Source: Chrysochromulina parva
Lineage: Eukaryota; Haptophyta; Prymnesiales; Chrysochromulinaceae
NCBI GenBank assembly: GCA_002887195.1
Contig: PJAB01000772.1
Coordinates: forward strand, 1-20,957
Direction: 5' to 3'
DNA: 20,957 nucleotides
The position numbers were made by a program, and so were the translations under genes. This document shows, piece after piece, positions 7,744-17,853 of the stretch. Within the stretch, counting starts at the first letter, position 1. The number at the start of each line of letters is the position of its first letter. A model generated the notes under the pieces. It worked only from the letters and a program-made list of their open reading frames with translations. It did no database searches and was not told where the DNA came from.

Positions 7744-9072
7744 CTAACTTCGGCCGCGTCGATGCCCTCGTCCGTGCTGCGCTTGCCCGTTTGGCGCGCG
7801 CTCTTTGTCATCCCTGTCTTTGGAAGCACGCTCGCCAGCCCAGGATGGAGATGGAGGCACAGGCAGCGTGTCGCTGACAGCTCTGGCAACCGCGGCGGCG
7901 TCCCACTCGGCGTAGCCACCAAAGTAGGTGTAGAACTCAGCTTTCGTGTAGCTCTGCCCATCGAGGGCCTTGCGTGTCTCGGGAGGCGGAGGCGGCGGTG
8001 GCAACGGTTGCGGAGCTCTCTGCAGCGCAGGCTGTGACATTGGCGGAGCACTGGTAGGAGTACTGGAGGCGAGCGCTCCGAGTGCATGATCGGTCCTCTT
8101 CGACGGTTGGTCGGGTCGTCGAGGAAGCTCGCACTTTGGCGCGATGCGGGAGATCCCTCCCGCGGTCAGACTTTGAGCAGGGATGAGCGTGCGGCACACT
8201 GGGCAGGGCAGAGGTTCCTCATCCCGCGCTTGCTGTAGCGCCAGCTGCTCATCTGCCGCGGCCGTCTCAGCGACGGCCGCCAACTCTGCGCACCTCTCTT
8301 TGGCCTTCGTTGCACGCGATTCGAGGCGGGCGCATTCTGCGCTTGAACCCGCGATCTCCTCCTCGAGCTTGCGCAAAGCCACGGCTGGGGCAGGTGGGTC
8401 TACCGAGCGGAGCACCAACAACCGCTCTGTCAACGCCTCGACGCTTGAATTGCAAGCGAGGGCTTTCGCTTGCAAATCGGCCAAGGAGGCATCAGCCGCA
8501 CGTGCGCTTGCACGTGCAGCAGATGCTCGTGATGGTGCACCTTCAGCCGCCTCGCCCTTGGATGCCGGTGGCGTGTAGGCGAAGCGCCAGTTCGAGAGAC
8601 AACCAACGTGGAATGAGTGAAAGCAGTTTGGTGCTAGGTAGACCTGGCGAGGCCCGCTATCGGGCTCGTCCTCGGAGGGCTCGAACAGTTCATCCCGGCA
8701 TATCGAGCACGTGCCGCCCACGTTCATCTCAGTGAGCAGCGCAACACCAGCCTCAAGCGCAGCGAAGAGGCAGGGCTCCCCAACATTATCCAACACGCAA
8801 GCCCGGACCTCGCGTAGCAGTCTGACTTCCTCCTCCTCGACGAGCCCGCGTGTGCCATGAACCCTAACTTGTGCCGCCGCCTCCGGATACCCTGGTGACA
8901 GCTGGATCTCCATGACGCACTCCGCGAACCGTTGCAAATCCGCGCCGCCACTGTGCGGCCTCAGTTTGACGGAGACCAATGTTCCCTCGGCGCTTTGTAC
9001 GATACTCAGCTCATCTGAGGTGTACATGGCCGAGATGAGCTCGAGCTCCCCTTGCACTTGCGTGTCGCTCAT
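7744..9072 (-). CDS. RNF25: RNF25-like RWD-RING E3 ubiquitin ligase
   Basis: RNF25 proteins pair an RWD domain with an unusual RING and act as ubiquitin ligases; human RNF25 acts in ribosome-stalling responses. With the ATG at 9072 the protein has 442 residues. The RWD domain spans about 5-115, with the typical LSPGYPEAAAQVRV (58-71). The RING has C122, C125, C150, H152, H155 and C158, then about 131 residues before the last pair C290 and C293 (CPVCRTLIP). The inserted stretch is Ala/Glu-rich and probably a coiled coil (about 195-285). The tail is Pro-rich, then has LDGQSYTKAEFYTYFGGYAEW (369-390) and a basic end. The frame is open to 9171, but the Met at 9072 starts right before the RWD domain. 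Divergent from the tepsin-like gene. Confidence 0.82.
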   Translation of the reverse strand: MSDTQVQGELELISAMYTSDELSIVQSAEGTLVSVKLRPHSGGADLQRFAECVMEIQLSPGYPEAAAQVRVHGTRGLVEEEEVRLLREVRACVLDNVGEPCLFAALEAGVALLTEMNVGGTCSICRDELFEPSEDEPDSGPRQVYLAPNCFHSFHVGCLSNWRFAYTPPASKGEAAEGAPSRASAARASARAADASLADLQAKALACNSSVEALTERLLVLRSVDPPAPAVALRKLEEEIAGSSAECARLESRATKAKERCAELAAVAETAAADEQLALQQARDEEPLPCPVCRTLIPAQSLTAGGISRIAPKCELPRRPDQPSKRTDHALGALASSTPTSAPPMSQPALQRAPQPLPPPPPPPETRKALDGQSYTKAEFYTYFGGYAEWDAAAVARAVSDTLPVPPSPSWAGERASKDRDDKERAPNGQAQHGRGHRRGRS

Positions 9073-9380
9073 GTCTGCGGAGCAGCGGCCAGCACGGGCG
9101 ATGGGAAGGAAGAACTGAAGGTTGCCCCTTGTGAAGGGCCCCTTGTGAAAGGCAAAGTCCTGGGCGCACACCTTTCCTGTTTTTCAACACGCAGCTCTAA
9201 GCCTCACATACGGCGTCTCCGAAACGTTTTCGCATGAACACACGTCAAAACATGTGTACAGTATTTCTATGCAAGCCCTGCTTTGCGTGCTCGCGCGCGC
9301 CTGAGTCATCGTGTCTGTGCGCCGCGCTGACAGTCTGTGCGTGCGCTCGCAGCGTCTCAGTTACCTTCTGAAGACACCTG
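9073..9380. promoter_or_regulatory. Divergent promoter region, RNF25-like / tepsin-like
   Basis: This 308-base spacer sits between two head-to-head start codons. It contains a perfect TGAGTCA (9302-9308), the AP-1/GCN4-type bZIP site, and an AAACGTTT palindrome (9222-9229). Both could occur by chance. No gene is supported inside it. Confidence 0.4.
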
Positions 9381-11855
9381 ATGGATAAATCGCTGTGCAC
9401 TAAGGCAACTTCACCCGATGAGGTGCCAACACCGGGCTACTTGTACAACGAGATCTCAGGGATTACGAAGGCGTCCGCCGATGCTTGCAAGCAGCTCATC
9501 GACTTTCTCGTCAAGCGGCTCAAGAAGGACAATGTGCATGTCAAGATCAAAACTCTCCGTTTGATCAAGCACTGCTGCCTCCATGGTCATGCTACCTTCA
9601 AAAAAGACATGAAGAGCTTCACGGCAGAAGTCAAGGAGTGCCTTAGTGCGTGCGCAGCCACCAACGCGCTCGCTGCCGCCGAGATGCACGCCTCCCTGTA
9701 GCGCCATACTGCCCAGCAGCACCCGCATGTTGCTGTGGCATACCGTCGATGCTCACCTCACGCTTTCTTGTGTGTTCACATCTCCGTCGCGGCAGACTTC
9801 CGCGGCGACGCCGATCCGCTGCACGGCGATGCGCTCAACAAGCAGGTGCGCGACTTGGGCCAGGAGTGCATGACGGCCATTTACGACACCTCTCAGCCGG
9901 TCGAGAATATGACGACTGCGGGCCGCATTCAGGGCTTGGGCTGCAACGGCGCTCCCTCAACGTGCGGCGCCAGCGCAAGCAGCGCAGCGGGCTCCTTTCA
10001 GCCGGCATTTGCCCCGCCTAGCGGCGCCGCCGGCGGCTTCACCCCCCCACCTGTGGATCCGTCCATGATGCCGAAAGTCGAGACGGGCGCGTACTCGACG
10101 GGCAAGATGCAGGGCTTCGGCAACACGAATTATAAGCCTTCGGAGCCCTCCAAAGTGTCGCAGGCGCTAGGCTCCGTCGCGGCGGGGCTCAGTAAGATGG
10201 CTTCTAAGCCGGGCGGCCCTCCCGCCGGCGTGGGCATGTCCATGCCTGGTTCTACCGGCGGATACGACGGTTCCGGCAACGGCGGTGGTTACAACCCCAC
10301 GGCTACCTTCTCCGCTCCGGAGCCAGCGGTGCCTTCTGGTCCGCGCGTTGCTGGCCAGGTTGGTGGCGGCTGGGGTGCCCCTTCCCCCGCCCCCGCGCCT
10401 GCCCCAGCGGTGGCGGGCACGCCGGGTGGCGGCTGGGGTGCAGCGCCTGCCCCAGCGCTGGCGGGCGCGCCGGGTGGCGGCTGGGGTGCCCCAGCGCCTG
10501 CTCCGGGCGCGCCGCCTGCGCCAGCGCCGGTTCGCTCGACCGGCGAGTACGAGGCGAAGCTCGTCGACGAGGTGACAGCTCCGGGCGGTGTCCGTGCAAC
10601 CGTGCCGCGCGAGGAGCTGAAAAGGTTTTGCGAGGCGGCAAAGTCACTCGACAAAGCGGCGCTCGCGAGGCTGCTCGAGGCCAAGCTCGGCGCGCCGGAG
10701 TGGCAGCGGCGGCTGAAGGCGCTCTCACTCATCGAGGCGCTCATCAAGGAGGAGGATGAGGGCGTTGCGGCAAAGGTTGTGCGCGCGTACTTCACGAACG
10801 CGGGGCCGACCATCGAGGCGCAGCATGACTCGGCGCAGGCTTCCCTCAAGGAGAAGGCGCGCAAGGTGCTCGAGCTGCTCGGCCTGGCTGGTCACTTGCC
10901 GCCGGAGACCAAGACCTCGTCACTTGCCACCGCCACCTATGCATCGCAGGATCTGCTGGGCGAGGCGGCGGCGGCGGCGCCACCCGTCAACATGTTCGCA
11001 GACCTCCAAAGCCCCCAAGCCCCTCCTCCTGCGCCTGCGCCGTCTGCAACAGCGGGCGGAGGCATGTTCGATGGGATGATGCAGGCTCCGCCCATCGCCG
11101 CCGTGCCGCCGCCGAGTGTGCCCACTGAGATGTTTGGAGGCATGAATATTGGAGGCGCCGCAGCCCAAGGTGCTCGGGGTGCGGGCGGACAAGGGGCCAC
11201 CCCGAGCGCCATGATGGGCGGCCTCGACCTTTCGTCTATGATGGGCGCACCGTCGATGCCGATGGGTGGAGTGGCGCCGATGGCTGGCATGGGCGGCATG
11301 ACTGGCATGGCTCCTGGCATGGCTCCACCCATGGGCGGCGGCATGGGTGGCGGCATGGGCGGCGGCATGGGCGGCGGCATGGGCGGTGGCATGGGCGGCG
11401 TCATGGCCGGTGGCATGGGTAGCGGAATGGGCGGCGGCATGGGCGGCGGCATGAGCGGCGGCATGGGCGCCGTTGGCATGGGTGGAGGACTGGGCGGAGG
11501 CGGCATGCACGACGCGCAAGCTATGCAGCAGATGGCCATGATGCGGCAGCAGATGGCCATGATGCAGCAGCAGCTCATGCGGCAGCAGCAGATGATGGGT
11601 GGCGCCATGCCCAGTGGCGGTATGGGCGGCGGCATGGGCGGTGGCATGGGCGGCGGAATGGGCGGTGGCATGGGCGGCGGAATGGGCGGTGGCATGGGCG
11701 GCGGTGCTATGGGTGGCATGCCTCAGCCAAACCCGGGCATGGCTCAGCCCGGCGGCGGCCAAGGTGGCGCTGCCTTCGACTTTATGAACTCCAAGGGAAA
11801 CGACGCCTTCAACTTTGTGGGTGACGTCATCAAAGGCCAAAAACGCTCCCTCTGA
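9381..11855 (+). CDS. TEPSIN: Tepsin-like ENTH/VHS protein, AP-4 accessory protein
   Basis: Tepsin is the accessory protein of the AP-4 adaptor, which forms non-clathrin carriers at the trans-Golgi network. The model joins 9381-9645 to 9796-11855 (774 residues). Residues 1-135 form the ENTH domain: KATSPDEVPTPGYLYNEIS (8-26) and VKIKTLRLIKHCCLHGHATF (54-73). Across the junction comes RGDADPLHGDALNKQVRDLG, typical of tepsin rather than epsin. Residues about 335-456 form a second helical, VHS-like domain, also as in tepsin. Between them lies a low-complexity linker with three GGGWG units; after it come Gly-Met repeats (about 581-650 and 693-730) and a Met/Gln-rich segment. MFDGMMQ (511-517), MFGGMNI (533-539) and AAFDFMN (about 746-752) resemble tepsin's AP-4-binding motifs. 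Ends in a basic GQKRSL. Confidence 0.87.
9646..9795 (+). other. Intron of tepsin-like gene (150 bp)
   Basis: The donor is ctta^GTGCGT at 9646 and the acceptor ggcAG^acttcc at 9795. The intron is phase 1: a from exon 1 plus ac from exon 2 make an Asn codon. Splicing restores the ENTH domain through DADPLHGDAL; the unspliced first frame stops at 9701. Confidence 0.88.
10360..10500 (+). repeat. Imperfect repeats coding GGGWGAP-type units
   Basis: Three copies of ggtggcggctggggtgc lie inside the tepsin-like gene and code for Gly-Gly-Gly-Trp-Gly-Ala within an Ala/Pro-rich linker. The tryptophans are evenly spaced and are the only aromatic residues in this linker part. Confidence 0.7.
11328..11480 (+). 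repeat. Gly-Met coding tandem repeat, 12-bp unit (first block)
   Basis: Runs of atgggcggcggc and close variants code for repeated Met-Gly-Gly-Gly in the tail of the tepsin-like protein. Unit boundaries drift, as expected for slippage. A second block lies at 11621-11720. Confidence 0.85.
11621..11720 (+). repeat. Gly-Met coding tandem repeat, 12-bp unit (second block)
   Basis: Same unit as the block at 11328-11480, separated from it by a Met/Gln-rich segment (atgatgcggcagcag type). Length differences between strains are likely. Confidence 0.85.
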
Positions 11856-12637
11856 AGTGTATGCTGCTGGAATTCGGCGCGGCCCTGGCACTGTTGCAGC
11901 GTAGCGATGCGTCATCGGCGTGCGATCAAGGGGCTGATCCGCTGTGGCTTCTGGGGAATTAGATTCAATGGCGCAATCGGTGGATGGGGGAAATAGATCG
12001 TCGAGACGTGGTATCCGGTGTGCGGGCATGTTGTGGTGCGGTATGGTTGATTTCGATGGCGGAGACTCAGCGTGGTTGCCCTCGATGGTTGCCCAGGCGA
12101 TGCACCGCAAGAGGAAGCCGCGACCCGCGCGCAGAGTGTGGTCGCTGTGGCATCTGTGGGTGGGGCGGCCGAGCCCCCAACGGCCGCCGGAAAGAATGAA
12201 TACGCGCCGCTCCCGGCGACGCGCCCGAGGCCGATAGAACAGTGAATACAGCGGTCGCGCATAAGACGACCGTGCAATCTGGAAAATCAAGTATCGTGTA
12301 TCGAAGAACGGTAACGGAGCGGCGGCCAGCATAAATATCGAATTATCGTAACGCCATTTATAGTGGCGGGTGTATCCGGTAATTCGTATGCCAGAATGCC
12401 ACTTTGTACCGCTGGGCAATCCCGGCATTGATCCCGGCATCGCAAACGGGAACATGGGCAAACGATTACTCAACGCCCACATCCGCGCACACGAGAGTCC
12501 CGATCAAGTAGCGCGCAAAAAAACAAGCCTCCATCACACCACACCGTGTCGGCCGTGTGGCCTTCGCTCTGGCTTTTATCATCATGCACTGCCGTCCCAA
12601 ATTCTTGGGCGTGCTGTCTGTGTCAGCAAGCGCGCCA
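11856..12637. other. Convergent gap between tepsin-like gene and CFAP44
   Basis: No gene is supported in these 782 bases. Parts are less GC-rich (about 12270-12370), with a small hairpin cgccatttatagtggcg (12352-12368). The open frame at 11944-12237 codes for an Arg-rich string without domains. No tRNA or 5S rRNA features (such as a T-loop with a pairing stem) were found. The 3' UTRs of both genes should end here. Confidence 0.5.
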
Positions 12638-15600
12638 CTATTTACCACCTGTGTAGACGTGTCCGCCCTTGCGCCGCAGCATGTTGATCTCAAGCTTGAG
12701 CGCCTCAATCTCCTTCGCCTGGATCTTCACGAGCTGCACGAGCGACGTACGCTCCTTACGCTCCTTGCCCGCGTCCTTAGGAGCAACCTGCGCCTGCTTC
12801 GAGTTGAGCGACGTCTCAAGCGCGTGCTGGCGCTCGAAGAGCGCTGCCACTGTGTTCAGCGACTGCGTCGACTCTTCGGTCGCGACCTTGAGATCATTTT
12901 TCGCCTGCTTGAGCTTATCATGTATCTGGGTGAGCGCAAGCTCCTGCGCTGCCTCAACCTTTTTGATCTTCTCGTTGAGCTCTTCCGCAATCTTGTTCAC
13001 GCCCACGCTTTCGATGCGCTCGAGATCGATGATCTGGCCGAACTTCAGCATCTGCACATCGACGGCGCGTGCATCGAGCTCGCGCAGCCGCTGGGCCTTG
13101 ACGCCCTGCGCCTTGACGAGCGATACGTGCTCGACGCGCAGGGATTTCTGCCGCTTCCGCAAATCTGCTTTCTCCTGGCCGAGTTGCTTGATTCGGTTGC
13201 GCAGCTGCTCCAGCTCCGACGAGGGGAACACAAGGTCTTTCGTGAGGTCTGCAGGTAGCTGGCCGTCCTCGATGTGGCGCACCTGCGACATGTGCAGCGT
13301 GACAACGACGTGCAGCTCATTGAGCTTGCCCTGCTTTTCCGTCTGGAAGGCCTGAATGTCCGTCTCGGTGTCTTTGAGCGCCTTGTCGATGGCTTTCTCC
13401 TTCTTGATCAGCATGTCGTTCTCCTTCTTGAGCATGTCGACACCCTTTTGGAAGTCCGCGTAGATCTCCTCCTGCTCGAGCCGCTTCTCGCGCAGGTCGC
13501 ACACCTTATCATACAGCGAGGGGTCGCAGCCCGGCGGGCACGTCTCCTCACCTTCCTCCTCGTCCTCACCTTCTCCGTCGTCGTCGTCCTCATCCTCGTC
13601 CTCGTCCTCGTCCTCGTCGTCCTCGTCGTCGTTCGCCGACTGCCGCTTGCGCTTGATTTTCTTCTTGAAGATCTTGAGCAGCACCTCCGAGAACTTGTTG
13701 TTCTCGCCGAGCGCCGAGTGGAACTCCGCCATGATTTGCCGGTCGCGGTCGAGGAGCCTCTCGATCTCCATCTTCTTCTGTGTGAGCTTCTCCTGGCACT
13801 CTGCCACTTTGGCGACGATCTCAGACTTCTCGTTGTGCTTCGACTCCAAACGCTTGGCGAGCGACGTGTCCTTCTTTTCAAATTCTTTGAGGAGCACGAG
13901 CTCCTGGAAGAGGACGAGCTTGCGAAGATCGGTAGTCTTCAGGTCGGCCTCGAGCTTGAGCTTCTCCGTGCGAAGCTCAGCGATCGCATCATCAAATGAG
14001 GCGATCGTCCTCCGCCGCCGCTCGACCAGCCGCGCCTTCTCAACGACCAGCCGCTCGCGTGTGAGGCGCGCCTCAGCCACCTCGAGCGCCGTCGACGCCG
14101 CAGCGAGCGAGCTCGCCTTACTGCTTGCCGCCCCCGTGGCCGTGGAGGCGGCCGACGCGCTCGGCTTTGCAGGCGCGGCGCCGCCACCTCCCATGCCGCC
14201 CTTGGCGGCGGCGGCAGCGGCGGCCTTCTCCATTCTGAACGAGGTGAGCGTCTCGGGCGTGACTGTCGCGCGCAGCTCAGGCTGCTCATCGGCAACGAGC
14301 GCACCCGGCGAGACCAGATCCGGGGGGAGCAGATCGCCCATAGTCTCAAGCTCGCGGTTGATCTCGGCGAGCCGCGCGTCCTCGGTGACCATTGAGGCGA
14401 TGAGCCGCGATTTGAGGTCGCGCAGCGCGAGGAACCGCTCGTTGTAGCCCATCTTGATGGCGTGGATGGACTCGTCGAGCAGCACGATCTGCCTGCGCTT
14501 TTTTTGTGCATTGACGCGCTGCGATTCGGGCACGACGTAGTCCTCGTCCGTTTTGAGCGAAAAGTCGCCCATGTGCGTCTCCGCGTACTGGATGGCTGCC
14601 ACGTCGACGGGGTCCTCGTACTTGTCGTCAGGCTTGGTCGCGTTGAACTCGGCCCACTCTTTAGCACGCGCCTGGCGGCGCAGCAGCCGTTCTTGAACCT
14701 TGGAAATCTTCTTTTCCGGCTCTGAGGAGGTTTTCGCGGCGCCTTCGCCTTCCTTGGCATCGGCGGCGTCCTCCTCGCCTTCCTTGAAGCCCTCACCTGA
14801 AGTCGACTTCTTTCTGGTCGCCTGCCCTTTCTTCGCCTCCTTATCGATGAGCGCGTGAACGTGTTCAATCGCCTCCTTTTGCCACTGCTCGAGCTCGAGC
14901 GAGCGGAACGAGCGCACGCAGAGCCCGTTTGCGAATCCGTAAAGAGTGATGCTCTCGACGGCGAGGCCCTTGAGGAAATGGTTCTCCAGTTTCGTCCGAA
15001 CGAGTGCTGCCTTCTCCGAAGTCCAGGCAAACTCGAACTCCGCTGCCTTGAGCCGCTCGAGCGTCTCCTTCTCTGTACCATCTTGCAGGCCAGGGTCGAC
15101 GTAGAATGCATCGCGAGGAAGCTGCTCGGTGACTGGCAGCGCCTCGTTGTCAGAGAGGAGCGCAGTAAACTTCTTGCGCAGCAGCGCTACCTTCTCGCGC
15201 ACGCTCAGCTTTGCTTCCTCAGCGGCCGCCGCGCGCGCGTCTGCTTCTGCTTTCTGCTTGGCCTCCTCGATCGAGTACGTCGAGGCCTCGGTGATGTCGA
15301 GCCCACTCAAACCCGCGTCTGCTACGGCGGGCAGGCTGGCAGCGGAGAGGATTGCGTCCTTCTGATCGGAGGCGCTCATCTTGTGCACGAAGAGGTTACC
15401 GTCGGCGCCCGCGGAGACGAGGAAGGCGTCGTCGAATGAGAGTCCGAGCATCGTTTTACGTGAGGCACCATGCACGCGGCCCTGCCAATACGCGTTGGAA
15501 GCCGCCTCCCCCGCGCAGACGGATCCGTCGGTGGCGCACGAGAGCAAGTATTGCGACGAACGCGAGGTGTTGAGGAAGACGAGCGGGGTCGCATGCCGGC

Positions 15601-17663
15601 CCTGAGGCGTGACCTTCGCATCGCCCCAGGTGACACGCCAGTACGTGCCCGCCTCATTCGCAAAGGCGACGTAGAGGGACCGGCCACCGACGGTCTTGAG
15701 CGGCAGGATAGCGGCGATGCCACCGGCGTCGAAGTCAGGAATGACCTCCTCTACGACGGGCACGTCCTCAGCCTCCTCGCCGTCGGCCGCAGGGGCGGGC
15801 GCAGGGGCCTCTTTCGCCTTCTTCGCCTTGGCCGCTGCGCGCCGATACTCGACGATGGGCATCGTGTCAAGTATCTTTCCTTCGAAGGGAAGAGCGTACG
15901 TCTCAGAGGTGTCGGGCTCGACGGGCAAGGTGAGCTCAGCCACGCGGCCGTCAGCGTAGCCCACGAAGAGCGCGTCCTCGCTCGCCCACGCCAGAGACGT
16001 CACGGCAGTGTTCGCACCGTTGGGCGGGTTCATGAAGCCGACAGGGGCGTAGCCTGTGCGCGTGATCGCGACGAAAAAGACGGCGCCATCCTGCGCACCG
16101 GACGCCAGGTGGCGGCCGTCGGGGGAGTAGGCGACCGACACGATCGGGACAGTGTGCGGCTTGAAGGCCTGCTTGAGGTGCAGCCCGTCCTTGCATCGTG
16201 TGAGCACGCGCACGACGCCGTCCTTGTAGCCTGCACAAATCGTGCGCCCCTCCGGATCGACGGATCTCGGTGCCCACACGACTACTGTCGCCGGCGCCGG
16301 CGAACGGAAGACGGAGATGGGCGCCTTGGCCGCGTAGTCCCACAGCCGGACGGTGCCGTCGGAGCCGCACGTTGCCGCGGCGTGGTTGAACGGGCAGAGG
16401 TCCAGGCCAGTGATGCTGCCCGAATGGAAGCTGAAGAGGTGCTCTACGGAAGCCGTCTCGATCACCAGTTTGTAGACCGCGCCGCACGCATCCTGCACGA
16501 GCCAATGGCCCTCGCCCTTGAGCATCGTCTGGATGTGCGACATGGTACGCCCTTTCTCGTGCCCGAGGAAACACACCTCCTTCTGCGGCGAGATCTCGAA
16601 GATAGGCATGTCGTCCGTGGGTTCGGCGGACTCGATGGCTTTGAGCGGCCATGTGCGCACGTATCCGTCGTTGCCGCCAGTGATAATCTGATTCCCGTGC
16701 AGGAGCACGACGCGGATGGCACCGTTGTGGCACCCTTTACCTCCTGCGCGTCGGATCTCGCACTTGATGAGATTGCCCTCCCAGAGCAGCAAGTTGCCCG
16801 AGTCTGCACCCGAGAGCACCTTGCCATCGGGCATCTCGCAGTAACCCTCAATGTCGGTTAGCTCCACCTGGCCGAACTTGCCGATGTCGCCCTGCAGCTT
16901 GAGGCCTGTGAAGGTCTCGGCCATTTTCCAAAAGCGAATGTGGCCTGTCCCACTCGTGACGAGCTGGCCTGCGAATCGCGGCGAGAAGCTGACGCGGTAC
17001 ACATCTTGCGAAAAGGCCTTGGCACGCAGGACGATCGCCTCCTTGTGCCAGTCCCATACAGTGAGCATGTAATCCGGGAACGAGCCCACGGTCGCAAGCA
17101 TCGTGCCATCCCCGTTGAAGTTGGCCGCTGAATACGAGCGCTCCGTACCGCCCTTGAGCACACGGATCATGGTGAGCGACGGGTACTCGTAGATGAAGGC
17201 GTTAGGCATCTCGCCCTTTTCCGCCACGCAGATCAGCTTGCGCGCCTGGTGCACCTCAATGCAGCCAATTTCGTTGCCTCCAATGGAGGGCAAGTAGGAT
17301 GTGCTCTTCGTGTGAAGGTCGTAGAAGTGCACGATACCGCCCGCACAGAAGATGAGCGTTGCATCCTGCGGAGCGCAAGGGCGCGCGGGGGAATCAGCTG
17401 ACATTTTGCCGAAGGGTGCTGCTGGTCAGAAAACCACGTACCTCGTCCAAGTAGTGGAGGTTGGAACGCTTATGACTCTCAAAGGCAAACGAGTGGTGCA
17501 GCGGAGCGAACGAGGAGGGCAACTCGTTGTCAGGGCAGAGACGAGCGAAGGCCTTCGCGTCGTAAGAAAAGTCCTGTGGCACCGGTTCCTGTGGCGCCGG
17601 TTCCTGTGGCGCCGGTTCCTGTGGCGCCAGTTCCTGCGGCACCAGCTCCTCCACTTCCGCCAT
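12638..17663 (-). CDS. CFAP44: Cilia/flagella-associated protein 44 (WD40 plus coiled coil)
   Basis: CFAP44 belongs to the tether/tether-head complex that holds the inner dynein arm f/I1 motor head to the axonemal doublet, so the organism makes motile flagella. The model joins 17663-17442 (74 residues) to 17365-12638, giving 1649 residues. Exon 1 has an Ala-Pro-Gln-Glu-Pro repeat, then SSFAPLHHSFAFESHKRSNL; exon 2 continues DATLIFCAGGIVHFYDL, matching the family. WD40 repeats run to about residue 680 (blocks such as EKGEMPNAFIYEYPSL, TFTGLKLQG, DIEGYCEMPDGKVLSG, FKPHTVPI). Long coiled coils follow, with the conserved DEDYVVPESQR. An acidic Asp/Glu run (about 1318-1347) precedes CPPGCDPSLYD, and the end is KGGHVY. 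The ATG at 17663 is in gccATGg. Strongly conserved along its whole length. Confidence 0.95.
13561..13632. repeat. Asp/Glu-coding microsatellite in CFAP44
   Basis: On the plus strand this is an imperfect run of gtcctc and gtcgtc units. Read in the gene's direction it codes for about 30 Asp/Glu residues. Other CFAP44 proteins also have an acidic stretch just before the CPxGCD motif, so the composition is kept although the DNA is slippage-prone. Confidence 0.85.
17366..17441 (-). other. Intron of CFAP44 (76 bp)
   Basis: On the minus strand the donor is gacgag^GTACGT at 17441 and the acceptor ctccgcAG^gatgca at 17366. The intron is phase 0. Splicing joins HYLDE to DATLIFCAGG, as in other CFAP44 proteins. 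The ATG at 17404 lies inside this intron and is not the true start. Confidence 0.9.
17582..17641. repeat. 15-bp tandem repeat in CFAP44 exon 1
   Basis: Four units of ccggttcctgtggcg or close variants code, on the minus strand, for repeated Ala-Pro-Gln-Glu-Pro at the N-terminus of CFAP44. Degenerate units continue on either side. Confidence 0.85.
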
Positions 17664-17853
17664 GGCGAGAAACAACGTCTTCGGATTGATCACGCTCACA
17701 CCTGCAAGGGGACAACCTGGGACAACGTACGTTTTTTTCACGGGCTCAGCGGATCATTCGGTTCTTTTAAGAGGTGCTGTTTGAAAAACATTTTTTGTCT
17801 GGAGCCGAAATTCCCCACATTGGGGTCAGCCACGTTCCTCGACTCTTTTTGTC
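17664..17853. promoter_or_regulatory. Divergent promoter region, CFAP44 / eS28
   Basis: This 190-base spacer separates a flagellar gene from a ribosomal protein gene. It holds T- and A-runs, a small hairpin cccca-cat-tgggg (17813-17825), and a pyrimidine-rich gactctttttgtc directly before the eS28 ATG, which resembles the pyrimidine tract at the 5' end of many ribosomal protein mRNAs. The transcription start is not known. Confidence 0.4.

Noticed and set aside
10920..12482. 520-codon open frame on the minus strand
   Set aside because: It is antisense to the tepsin-like gene; its His/Ala repeats mirror the Gly-Met repeats.
13561..13632. Microsatellite as a possible frame-breaking repeat
   Set aside because: The unit length is a multiple of three, the frame stays open, and the acidic run is a family feature.
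13939..15111. 390-codon open frame on the minus strand
   Set aside because: It is a shifted frame of CFAP44, dominated by Arg and Ser, with no domain.
15470..16861. 463-codon open frame on the plus strand
   Set aside because: It is antisense to CFAP44, which has family matches along its full length. The frame is a by-product of the high GC content and shows no domain.
17366..17404. ATG at 17404 as the CFAP44 start
   Set aside because: It lies in the intron. The exon ending at 17442 supplies the conserved N-terminal block and a better ATG (17663).
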